Source: JAIRQX01 sp031556255 (GTDB lineage Bacteria > Chrysiogenota > Deferribacteres > Deferribacterales > JAISNW01). Taken from it: a stretch of DNA of 8,982 nucleotides. Below, piece after piece: positions 1 to 5,683 of the stretch. The position numbers and the translations under genes are program-made. The DNA lies in assembly GCA_031556255.1 (NCBI GenBank), contig JAVBTI010000158.1:1-8982 (forward strand), in the 5' to 3' direction. The notes below the pieces were generated by a model, which saw only the letters and a program-made list of their open reading frames with translations, made no database searches and was not told the DNA's origin. How positions within the stretch are numbered: position 1 is the first letter of the stretch; each line of letters opens with the position of its first letter.

Positions 1-93
1 CTTAACCATATATTCAGTCAAAAACACAAGCACCGCGAAAATAACAACCAATGGCACAGAGGTGACAAAAAACAACTTACTCTGCAACTTCAT
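1..93 (-). CDS. N-terminal fragment of a membrane protein, possibly a chemoreceptor or sensor (partial)
   Basis: This is the first 31 codons of a minus-strand gene that continues beyond the left edge. Translation from the ATG at 93 begins MKLQSKLFFVTSVPLVVIFA and continues hydrophobic to about residue 27, ending TEYMVK. A short basic start followed by one long hydrophobic helix fits the first transmembrane segment of a methyl-accepting chemotaxis protein or sensor histidine kinase. A Shine-Dalgarno sequence (GGAGG, read on the minus strand, complement at about 99-103) lies a few bases upstream of the ATG and fixes the start. The family is inferred only from this N-terminal pattern and from a possible sigma-28-like promoter upstream. 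Any membrane protein with an N-terminal anchor would look similar. Confidence 0.6.
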   Translation of the reverse strand, partial: MKLQSKLFFVTSVPLVVIFAVLVFLTEYMVK

Positions 94-405
94 AAAACCT
101 CCACTAACAAACATTCCCAAACGCTTGATTAATCCGCTTTCTTTCAGGCTGTTTCAATATGACGCAATACCAGTGTGCCGAATAAACATTATGATGATTG
201 CAATGCATTGTTACAGTAAGATTACAGCGTTTTTATATAATTGCATATTGTAAGAATCAAGTCCAGAGTAAAAACGAAAACGATGCACAGCAAATACACA
301 GGCAATATAATTACCCCCTAAAGTGGAAATTGTGAAAATAAAATGGACTTTTTCAGATAAATCCTATATCAATTATGTTTAAGACAATCGGAGCAAGATA
401 TTTTT
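94..405. other. Intergenic region between divergent left-edge gene and hemE
   Basis: This 312-base AT-rich stretch shows no convincing coding sequence. The open frame at 62-253 has no ribosome binding site and no recognisable product. The region must hold the promoters of two divergent transcription units. Visible signals are a sigma-28-like site on the minus strand (130-156), a perfect 10-bp palindrome CAATGCATTG at 201-210, and two TTACAG copies at 211-216 and 222-227 followed by a TATAAT hexamer at 236-241. The TTACAG/TATAAT pair has a 19-base spacer, so it is a weak promoter candidate for hemE with a leader of about 160 bases. Nearer to hemE, TGGACT (344-349) and TATATC (365-370) are a poorer pair with a 15-base spacer. 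No riboswitch or terminator was recognised. Confidence 0.5.
130..156 (-). promoter_or_regulatory. Possible sigma-28 (FliA)-like promoter for the left-edge gene
   Basis: Read on the minus strand, TGAA (156-153) is followed by a 15-base spacer and GCGGATTA (137-130). The flagellar/chemotaxis sigma-28 consensus is TAAA-N15-GCCGATAA. Three of four and six of eight positions match, with the expected spacing. Transcription would start near 123, about 30 bases before the ATG at 93. This is a by-eye match to a short degenerate motif, so it is tentative. Confidence 0.3.
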
Positions 406-1428
406 ATGGCAGAGAGCGCAAAATTCAACGACCTTTTACTGAAAATGTTGTCCAAAGAAAAATGTAGCAGTCCACCGGTCTGGCTTATGCGCCAGGCGGG
501 CAGATACATGAGCGAATACCGCGCAATCAGGCGGAAAGTCTCTTTTCTGGAACTCTGCAAAACCCCCGAACTGGCCTGTGAGGTCACGCTGCAGCCCGTC
601 GATATACTGGGCGTAGACGCCGCCATTCTGTTTTCCGATATACTTATCCCGGTGGAACCCATGGGGATAAAGCTTGACTTCAACCCGGCCCCTGTAATAC
701 ACAACCCCGTGCGGACTGCAAAGGACGCAGAGTCTCTGAAAGTCGGTGAACCAGCGGAAGAACTCCCCTATGTTTATGAAACCATACGCCTGCTTATAAA
801 AAAACTGAAGGTACCTTTGATAGGTTTTTCCGGCGCGCCCTTCACACTTGCATGCTATATGGTGGAGGGGAGCGGAAGCAAAAACTTCCTCGAAATAAAA
901 AAACTGATGCACACACAGCCGGAAACCTATGCAATGCTTATGGATAAACTTACCGAATCCACCCGGCGCTACCTGCAAAATCAGATAAAAAGCGGCTGCC
1001 CTGTTGTCCAGATATTTGACACATGGGCAGGCATCCTTTCTCCGCTGGAATACAGGGAAAATGTGCTGCCGTGGGTTAAAACGCTCACCGAATCCCTGAC
1101 CGGCGCTCATGTGATTTATTTTGCCAAAGACGGCGCAGCATACTTTGACGACCTGAAAACGCTGGGATGTTCCGGCATGGGGCTGGACTGGAAGGTGGAT
1201 ATCGCAAAAGCAAACGATGCGCTCGGCAGGAATTTCTGTCTTCAGGGAAACCTCGATCCGGCACTGCTTTTCACGGACAAAGCCACTATCGGCAGGTTCG
1301 CGGCGGATATAGTCGAAAAAGGGAAAAACGCCCCCGGACATATCTTCAACCTCGGCCACGGCATAATGCCGGAAACACCGATGGAAAACGTCAAATATCT
1401 TGTCGACTTCGTCAAAGGCCGCCTATGA
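406..1428 (+). CDS. hemE: Uroporphyrinogen decarboxylase
   Basis: This 340-residue protein has the normal length for HemE, the cytoplasmic enzyme that removes four carboxyl groups from uroporphyrinogen III to give coproporphyrinogen III in heme synthesis. The signature RQAGRY is at residues 29-34 and supplies the substrate-binding arginines. The LFSDIL segment carries the catalytic aspartate (D78). YMVEGSGSK follows the conserved GFSGAPFTLA stretch, with tyrosine Y151. The C-terminal NLGHGIMPETP holds the conserved histidine H318. No key residue is missing. The ATG at 406 follows a weak CGGAG at 389-393, and the N-terminus aligns with the usual HemE start just before the VWLMRQAGRY block. It is the first gene of the operon, and its stop overlaps the hemH start in ATGA at 1425-1428, which suggests translational coupling. 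Confidence 0.97.
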   Translation: MAESAKFNDLLLKMLSKEKCSSPPVWLMRQAGRYMSEYRAIRRKVSFLELCKTPELACEVTLQPVDILGVDAAILFSDILIPVEPMGIKLDFNPAPVIHNPVRTAKDAESLKVGEPAEELPYVYETIRLLIKKLKVPLIGFSGAPFTLACYMVEGSGSKNFLEIKKLMHTQPETYAMLMDKLTESTRRYLQNQIKSGCPVVQIFDTWAGILSPLEYRENVLPWVKTLTESLTGAHVIYFAKDGAAYFDDLKTLGCSGMGLDWKVDIAKANDALGRNFCLQGNLDPALLFTDKATIGRFAADIVEKGKNAPGHIFNLGHGIMPETPMENVKYLVDFVKGRL

Positions 1429-2393
1429 AAGATGCGCTGATAGCGTTGGGAATGGGTGGCCCGGACAGCATCGGCGCCATAGAACCGTTTCTGGTAAACC
1501 TATTGAGCGACAGGGACATCATCAATTTCGGCGTAGGTGAAACCCTGCAAAGAATCATAGCGGGGCGCATAGCCGCCACAAGAGCCAAAAAAATCGCGCC
1601 GCATTATGAAAAGATGGGCGGCGGCTCGCCTCAACTGCGCCTCACTCAAGCTTTCCTGAAAAAGTTGACAGTTAAATATACCGAAAAAACGGGGATCACG
1701 CTGGACGCATACCCGGCGATGTGCTATTGGCATCCGCTGATAAAAAATACCGTTATCAATATAATGGGATCCGATCGCTGCCATGGGTACAGGCGGATTA
1801 TCCTGCTGCCCATGTATCCGCAGTATTCAGTTACCACCACCGGGGCCTGTTTCAACCACTTCCGGAAAACCCTTGACCGTCAGCCGCCATGCGCCCCGCT
1901 GGTGGAAATTTATCATTACCATATGCATCAGCCGTATCTTGAGGTTCTGGCATCAAGGGTTCGCGTCGCGGCAGATAAGCTGGGCACAGCTATGTCCGAA
2001 ACGCACCTTCTTTTTTCCGCACACTCTCTGCCACAATCCGTTGCAGACAGCGGGGACCCTTATGTAGGACAGCTTCAGGAACAATGTGCCGAATTAGTTT
2101 CCATGCTGAAGCCTAAAAGCCACAGCCTTGCCTACCAGAGCAAACTGGGACGGATGAAATGGCTCACCCCATCCGTACGGGACGAATTGACCCTGCTCGC
2201 GGGCAGGGGAGTGAAAAACGTGGTGGTGCTTGCAATTTCTTTCATAAACGATCATATTGAAACACTCATAGAATTGGATGAAGATCTGCTGTGCGAAGGC
2301 AGAAAAATGGGGTTAAATATTATGCGCGCTGAGACGCCGAACGATGCTGACGACTTTGTGTCCGCCATGGCGGATCTGCTGTCGGGGGTATAG
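1425..2393 (+). CDS. hemH: Ferrochelatase
   Basis: This 322-residue protein belongs to the HemH family, which inserts iron into a porphyrin at the end of heme synthesis. It has the N-terminal GMGGPDS, the PMYPQYS segment (129-135), the catalytic-histidine motif LLFSAHSLP (195-203, H200) followed by GDPYVGQ, the LAYQSKLG block at 235-242, and the C-terminal NDHIETLIELDED containing the conserved glutamate (E279). The length matches single-domain bacterial ferrochelatases. An in-frame extension upstream to 1167 lies wholly inside hemE and is not part of the gene; the ATG at 1425 overlapping the hemE stop is the natural start. No protoporphyrinogen oxidase or coproheme decarboxylase gene is present here, so the window does not show whether protoporphyrin or coproporphyrin is the substrate. 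The UbiA-family gene begins 3 bases downstream. Confidence 0.96.
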   Translation: MKDALIALGMGGPDSIGAIEPFLVNLLSDRDIINFGVGETLQRIIAGRIAATRAKKIAPHYEKMGGGSPQLRLTQAFLKKLTVKYTEKTGITLDAYPAMCYWHPLIKNTVINIMGSDRCHGYRRIILLPMYPQYSVTTTGACFNHFRKTLDRQPPCAPLVEIYHYHMHQPYLEVLASRVRVAADKLGTAMSETHLLFSAHSLPQSVADSGDPYVGQLQEQCAELVSMLKPKSHSLAYQSKLGRMKWLTPSVRDELTLLAGRGVKNVVVLAISFINDHIETLIELDEDLLCEGRKMGLNIMRAETPNDADDFVSAMADLLSGV

Positions 2394-2396
2394 GGA

Positions 2397-3260
2397 ATGA
2401 ACGCTATTGTCAGTTATTTAAAAATGATAAAGATAGAACATTCACTCTTTGCACTGCCCTTTGCGCTTTCCGCGATGGTAATAGCCGCGCACGGGATGCC
2501 GCCTCTCCGCACGTTTTTATGGATACTGTTCTGCATGGTGTCCGCCCGCAGTGGGGCTATGGGCTTCAATCGCTGGGCGGACGCGGAAATAGACGCCAGA
2601 AATCCGCGCACGGCAAACCGTGAGATCCCGAAAGGGAGAATATCTAAAAAAACCGCACTTTCCCTTACCATCGGAAGCTTTGTACTGTTCGTGTTCGGAA
2701 CGTCACAGCTAAACGCCCTGTCTCTTTATCTTTCTCCCATACCAATAGCTATATTCATACTTTACTCATACACAAAACGATTCACTACGTTTTGCCATCT
2801 TGTGCTCGGAATCGCCCTGGGTATGGCGCCGATAGGAGCCTGGATCGCCGTTACCGGCACGTTCAGCACATCCATCCTGTATCTTGCCGCCGGAGTAACC
2901 GCATGGTGCTGCGGTTTTGATCTGTTTTACTCGTTGCAGGACGAAGATTTCGACCGCAGGGAAGGCTTATTCTCCCTCCCGGCCAGGCTGGGGAAGGTGC
3001 TTACTCTGGTAACGGCGCGCAACCTTCATGTGCTCGCTTTCGCCCTGTTTTTTGTACACGGCGCGGAATTCTCCATGGGGGCGGCATATTTCGGCGGTCT
3101 GCTCATCGCAGGCGCCCTGTTGCTGTATGAACATTATCTGGTGAGCAGGCACGGCCTGGAAAAACTCAACAGGGCGTTTTTCAGCATGAACGCAGTAGTC
3201 AGTATAATACTGTTCACGGCAACCGTGCTCGATATTGCTATTTACGGGTACAGGGGATGA
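2397..3260 (+). CDS. UbiA-family prenyltransferase (4-hydroxybenzoate/menaquinone-precursor type)
   Basis: This 287-residue polytopic membrane protein is rich in hydrophobic helices and carries both aspartate-rich motifs of the UbiA superfamily. The first is NRWADAEID at 58-66, followed by ARNPRTANREIPKG. The second is SLQDEDFDRREG at 179-190. These motifs bind Mg-prenyl diphosphate, and the enzymes attach a polyprenyl tail to an aromatic ring precursor of ubiquinone or menaquinone. The extended ARNPRTANREIP context resembles the 'UbiA-like' group, which includes MqnP of the futalosine menaquinone route, more than heme O synthase (CyoE/CtaB). That assignment is inference. The start at 2397 lies 3 bases after hemH and is preceded by a GGGGG/GGGA purine run at 2384-2396. 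Its place in a heme operon suggests shared expression of respiratory cofactors. Confidence 0.85.
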   Translation: MNAIVSYLKMIKIEHSLFALPFALSAMVIAAHGMPPLRTFLWILFCMVSARSGAMGFNRWADAEIDARNPRTANREIPKGRISKKTALSLTIGSFVLFVFGTSQLNALSLYLSPIPIAIFILYSYTKRFTTFCHLVLGIALGMAPIGAWIAVTGTFSTSILYLAAGVTAWCCGFDLFYSLQDEDFDRREGLFSLPARLGKVLTLVTARNLHVLAFALFFVHGAEFSMGAAYFGGLLIAGALLLYEHYLVSRHGLEKLNRAFFSMNAVVSIILFTATVLDIAIYGYRG

Positions 3261-3496
3261 ATAAAGCCTGGAAAAACGTTGGAGATACCGTGGATGACTT
3301 CACGGAAGCTTTGATACATGCGCTGGATAACCAGACGGATAATAAACGGAAAACAGGACTGAACGCTTTTTTTGCTTCGCCGGCATGGTTTTTCCTTGCT
3401 CTTTTTGCGGTTCTTGTCAATATTATAATGGTGGCGGTCATATTTTGGCAACGAATGCGCATAGATTATCTTATTAATAAGATAATCGGAGAATGA
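3257..3496 (+). CDS. Small single-span membrane protein, unknown function
   Basis: This 79-residue protein starts at an ATG that overlaps the prenyltransferase stop (ATGA, 3257-3260), so it is probably translationally coupled to the upstream gene. Residues 1-38 are hydrophilic with a mixed-charge segment (ALDNQTDNKRK). One transmembrane helix spans about 42-64 and includes FFLALFAVLVNIIMVAVIF. The tail, MRIDYLINKIIGE, is short and follows a basic WQRMR. By the positive-inside rule the N-terminus, which is also rich in acidic residues, would more likely be outside, but this is uncertain. No family was recognised. The coding status is supported by the overlap and the clear hydrophobic segment. 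The last codons coincide exactly with a 24-bp DNA palindrome. Confidence 0.7.
   Translation: MNKAWKNVGDTVDDFTEALIHALDNQTDNKRKTGLNAFFASPAWFFLALFAVLVNIIMVAVIFWQRMRIDYLINKIIGE
3464..3487. repeat. Perfect 24-bp palindrome in the 3' end of the operon
   Basis: The half-site GATTATCTTATT is followed directly by its exact reverse complement with no spacer. It covers codons 70-77 of the small membrane protein in frame, nine bases before the end of that gene. In RNA it could fold into an AT-rich hairpin of about 10 bp with a tight loop. No U-run follows, so it is not a standard intrinsic terminator. It could serve as a 3'-end stabiliser or as a binding site for a dimeric DNA-binding protein. Confidence 0.75.
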
Positions 3497-3501
3497 ATTA
3501 G

Positions 3502-3701
3502 GCAAGTGTAACGCGACGAAACGCCTCATATAAAGCACAGGATTCCGGGGCAGGTCCGGGATGACGGAACTGTGTTCCGCCGCGTCACTCCCCGTGGGGA
3601 GTCGGAGCGGAGCTACGATGGGTGAGGCACAAAGTGCCGATCGCGAAGCAAGTGTAACGCAGCGTGGCGCAGGCGTGTTTTCGAGCCGGATTCACTCCGG
3701 C
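3502..3701. repeat. GC-rich repeat block with a 13-bp direct repeat and a series of hairpins
   Basis: The 13-mer GCAAGTGTAACGC occurs at 3502-3514 and exactly again at 3648-3660, 146 bases apart. Between and beyond the copies are compact inverted repeats: CGGAAC/GTTCCG with a 3-base loop (3565-3579), enclosed by TGACG/CGTCA (3562-3587); ACTCCCC/GGGGAGT with a 2-base centre (3587-3602); GGCAC/GTGCC (3626-3638); and GCCGGA/TCCGGC with a 5-base loop (3685-3701). The GATTCCGGGGCAGGTCCGGG segment at 3541-3560 resembles short dispersed intergenic repeats found in various bacteria. This looks like a compound dispersed repeat (REP/MITE-like), not unique sequence. Other genomic copies cannot be shown from one window. 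Confidence 0.6.
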
Positions 3702-3723
3702 GAGAAAAAAGCGCCGCACATAG

Positions 3724-3757
3724 TATACTCATATTATATTATTATCTCGTAAGGAGG
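3724..3757 (+). promoter_or_regulatory. AT-rich leader and strong ribosome binding site of the lysine-rich protein gene
   Basis: AAGGAGG at 3751-3757 is a full-strength Shine-Dalgarno sequence placed 8 bases before the ATG at 3766, and it decides that start. Upstream, TATACT (3724-3729) and TATTAT (3732-3737) are possible -10 hexamers, but no good -35 element lies at 16-18 bases. The promoter part is therefore weak, while the ribosome binding site is clear. Confidence 0.55.
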
Positions 3758-3765
3758 ATCTATTC

Positions 3766-4233
3766 ATGGACAAGTCCGAAGGAACAGATTTCATCAGCAA
3801 AACTTTCAGTTCACTGACCGATACGGTTGCAAAATGGTACCACACCGGCCACAAGAAAATCTCGCTTTCGTCGATGAAAAATGCCTACCGGGAAAAGCTT
3901 GCCGTGCTGGGCAACAAAGTTTTCCAGCTCCTCGATGAAGGTAAAACGGTAACCAAGGATGCGCTGCAAGAAGAATACAAATCCGTGGCACAAATGTACG
4001 CGCAGATAGCCAAGGCGGAAGAAGAGCTTAAAACCATACAGGCAGCCTCCGCCAAAAAAAGCAGGCAGCCTAAGACGGCCAAAAGCACCCCGGCCGAGGC
4101 TGCAAAAAAAACGATAAAAAAGAAAGCCGGAAAAACCACAAACAGCAAAACCGCCGGTAAAAAAGCCGCGCCGCGCACTGCAAAAAAAACCGTAAAGCCT
4201 GCCGTTGCGGCAAAAGATGAAACCGAAGGCTGA
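3766..4233 (+). CDS. Histone-H1-like lysine/alanine-rich protein
   Basis: This 155-residue protein has two parts. Residues 1-92 are a mixed helical region with no cysteine. Residues 62-92 (KDALQEEYKSVAQMYAQIAK and after) are strongly charged and likely coiled coil, somewhat like phasins or other small helical proteins. Residues 96-150 are low complexity, made of Lys, Ala, Thr and Pro with repeated AKK, KKT and AGK motifs, and closely resemble the tail of histone H1 and of bacterial H1-like proteins (AlgP, Hc1/Hc2 type). Such tails bind nucleic acid or polyanions non-specifically. A role in nucleoid organisation or as a polyanion- or granule-associated protein is inference. The tail is encoded with A7 (4054-4060) and two A8 runs (4104-4111, 4182-4189), which are slippage-prone. 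Strong AAGGAGG supports the start and suggests abundant expression. The lipoprotein gene follows after 10 bases. Confidence 0.8.
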   Translation: MDKSEGTDFISKTFSSLTDTVAKWYHTGHKKISLSSMKNAYREKLAVLGNKVFQLLDEGKTVTKDALQEEYKSVAQMYAQIAKAEEELKTIQAASAKKSRQPKTAKSTPAEAAKKTIKKKAGKTTNSKTAGKKAAPRTAKKTVKPAVAAKDETEG

Positions 4234-4243
4234 AAACGGCGGC

Positions 4244-4717
4244 ATGTTAAAACAATTTCGTAACTGTCTTTTAGTGTCCATGCTGGCGTTTGCAGTTTCC
4301 TGTGCCGGAACCGGCATGACCGCGCCCTCCGGCGAGTACCTTGGTACCGCCAAAGGGCGCTATGCCGCTATCCATTATAGAGTGGAGGACGGACAGCTCC
4401 TGCTCGTTTTTGAAAACACCACAACGGCGGCCATGAGCAATCTTATAGTAAATGTCAGCCAGAAAACTTCCGCCGGCAGCAGTGACATGCAAAGCAGCAC
4501 AAAGCTTTTGAAAGTTCATAATTATTATCAGATCAGGCTTTCCATGGCTCCGAATACAACCGGGGAAGTACTGGTAAGCTACTATTTCGTCCCGAAATCC
4601 GAGGGCGGCATAGGGCTGTCACCCTATCAGAGCAGTGACTTTGCCGCAAATATACCCGGAAGCGAATATGGTTCAGTCATTGATGATGCCGTAGAGTTTC
4701 GGATCGCTGTGCGCTAA
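4244..4717 (+). CDS. Small secreted lipoprotein, unknown function
   Basis: From the ATG at 4244 this is a 157-residue protein with a textbook lipoprotein signal peptide: a basic MLKQFRN start, a hydrophobic core CLLVSMLAF, and the lipobox AVSC with the modified cysteine at residue 20. It is therefore predicted to be exported by Sec and anchored in the inner or outer membrane facing the periplasm. The mature part of about 138 residues has alternating hydrophobic and polar residues (QLLLVFENTT, NLIVNVSQK, GEVLVSYYFVP), typical of a beta-sandwich. No family was recognised. The frame stays open upstream to alternative starts at 4217 (ATG) and 4205 (TTG), which would overlap the preceding gene. 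The 4244 start is chosen because it gives the best signal peptide. Its Shine-Dalgarno is weak, so coupling to the upstream gene (stop at 4233) is likely. Confidence 0.75.
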   Translation: MLKQFRNCLLVSMLAFAVSCAGTGMTAPSGEYLGTAKGRYAAIHYRVEDGQLLLVFENTTTAAMSNLIVNVSQKTSAGSSDMQSSTKLLKVHNYYQIRLSMAPNTTGEVLVSYYFVPKSEGGIGLSPYQSSDFAANIPGSEYGSVIDDAVEFRIAVR

Positions 4718-5587
4718 TCAGGTGTTTTTTCGCATCACGTTGCGCATCTGAAGTAAAACCGAGAGAATTATCAATCCAAGCCCCGCATAAAAAGCGGTGT
4801 TCAGATATCTATGCTCTCCGAAAATAACTGAAGCCAGAGCTATTGTATAGGCCGGTTCCAGATTATAGCTGAGATTTACAGTGAATGCTGATATCTTCCT
4901 GAGTGCACTTATCTGCAACATGTACATGATTATTGTGCAGAATATGACAAAGAGAAGTAGCAGGATAAAGTTTCTGGCATCGGGGATAATTTCCGTTATG
5001 CGGAAAAATTTCAAATATAACGGCATCAGAAGTGTCAAGGGAATAAGTCCGCCGGCTATTTCATAAAAAATAAGCGTCATCAGCGGGTACTCAGTACTGA
5101 CGCTTTTATTGGCGATCATAAAAAGAGCCGCCAGCGCGGCGGATATCAAGCCGATTATTATTCCCGTGCGGTAACGCGTATCGAAATGGAAAATCAAAAG
5201 TATCCCCGCTACCGCCACAAAGCTGAAAAATATCTCTTTTGCTGAAAATCGTCTCTTTGTGAGCACCGGTTCGAACAGGGCTGTGAAAAATCCCGTCAGC
5301 GAAAAGCAGACAACGCCCACTGAAACGTTTGCCGCCTTTATGCTTCCGTAGAAACAGATCCAGTGCAGGCTCAGAAGAAAGCCTATAAGACTTACCTTGA
5401 CGGCGTCCCGTAGCGGCAGGGGTTTAAATTTCCCCGTTAATTTGAGCATCATAAAAAGCAGCACTGAGGCAATAACCATTCGGTACCATACCAGCACCCC
5501 TTCGCTGAGTGTGATTAAACGGCCGAAGATGCCGGTGAAGCCGGCGAGCAGAATGGACAGATGCAGTTGAACAAAAGCTTTTTTCAT
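4718..5587 (-). CDS. EamA/DMT-family membrane transporter
   Basis: This 289-residue, very hydrophobic protein has about ten predicted membrane helices in two similar halves. That is the layout of the drug/metabolite transporter superfamily with two EamA domains (roughly residues 5-137 and 145-285). Typical features are the start KKAFVQLHLSILLAGFTG, the loop LVWYRMVIAS early in the first half, and NLEPAYTIALASVIFGE in the second half, which matches the conserved 'EP...a...lGE' signature. Members export or import small metabolites such as amino acids; the substrate here is unknown. The ATG at 5587 is preferred over an in-frame TTG at 5590; neither has a good Shine-Dalgarno. The gene converges on the lipoprotein gene with stop codons directly adjacent (4717/4718), and no terminator is visible between them. 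Upstream it is separated from the reductase operon by a strong hairpin. Confidence 0.85.
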   Translation of the reverse strand: MKKAFVQLHLSILLAGFTGIFGRLITLSEGVLVWYRMVIASVLLFMMLKLTGKFKPLPLRDAVKVSLIGFLLSLHWICFYGSIKAANVSVGVVCFSLTGFFTALFEPVLTKRRFSAKEIFFSFVAVAGILLIFHFDTRYRTGIIIGLISAALAALFMIANKSVSTEYPLMTLIFYEIAGGLIPLTLLMPLYLKFFRITEIIPDARNFILLLLFVIFCTIIMYMLQISALRKISAFTVNLSYNLEPAYTIALASVIFGEHRYLNTAFYAGLGLIILSVLLQMRNVMRKNT

Positions 5588-5651
5588 CAATGCTAATAAG
5601 CATATTTTTTCAGGATATGCCAGTTATATATTAACGGGCTTCCATAAACAG

Positions 5652-5679
5652 GGCGGGGGCACCTTCTTGTGCCCCCGCC
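5652..5679 (-). terminator. Strong GC-rich hairpin terminating the reductase operon
   Basis: GGCGGGGGCAC at 5652-5662 pairs perfectly with GTGCCCCCGCC at 5669-5679 across a 6-base loop, giving an 11-bp stem. It lies 4 bases after the stop codon of the ferredoxin subunit on the minus strand. The sequence beyond the stem in that direction (CTGTTTATGG) has only a short T-run, so termination may be imperfect or Rho-assisted. The plus-strand side has no T-run and no plus-strand gene feeds into it. Confidence 0.75.
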
Positions 5680-5683
5680 GGAA

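Larger units (their letters stand above)
3497..3765. other. Intergenic region: hairpin-rich repeat block plus leader of the next gene
   Basis: This 269-base stretch has two halves of different composition. From about 3501 to 3720 it is GC-rich, purine-rich and packed with short inverted repeats, and no credible gene was found there. From about 3720 to 3750 it is AT-rich (TAGTATACTC followed by an ATATTATATTATTATC run) and probably contains the promoter of the lysine-rich protein gene. A strong ribosome binding site follows. The open frame at 3561-3752 lacks a ribosome binding site and is built from the repeat sequence, so it is not annotated. Confidence 0.6.

Noticed and set aside
62..253. 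Open frame of 63 codons on the plus strand
   Set aside because: It has no ribosome binding site, overlaps the well-supported minus-strand start at 93, and its translation has no family-like pattern.
436..1359. 307-codon open frame on the minus strand
   Set aside because: It lies antisense within hemE, whose motifs are unambiguous, and its own translation shows no recognisable domain.
3561..3752. 63-codon open frame with a serine/glycine-rich product
   Set aside because: It consists of the hairpin-rich repeat sequence, has no ribosome binding site, and runs into the promoter/leader of the next gene.
4193..4244. Possible frameshift fusion of the lysine-rich protein with the lipoprotein
   Set aside because: The lipoprotein frame has a TAA at 4193 immediately after the last A8 tract and the other shifted frame stops at 4218, and the lipoprotein has its own signal peptide.
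3811..4353. 180-codon minus-strand open frame rich in Phe and Gly
   Set aside because: It is the antisense of the lysine-rich tail (Lys codons read as Phe/Leu) and has no ribosome binding site.
5590..5610. ATGCT-AATA-AGCAT hairpin followed by a T-run, resembling a plus-strand terminator
   Set aside because: The 5-bp AT-rich stem is too weak and no plus-strand gene precedes it; it more likely belongs to the transporter's leader.
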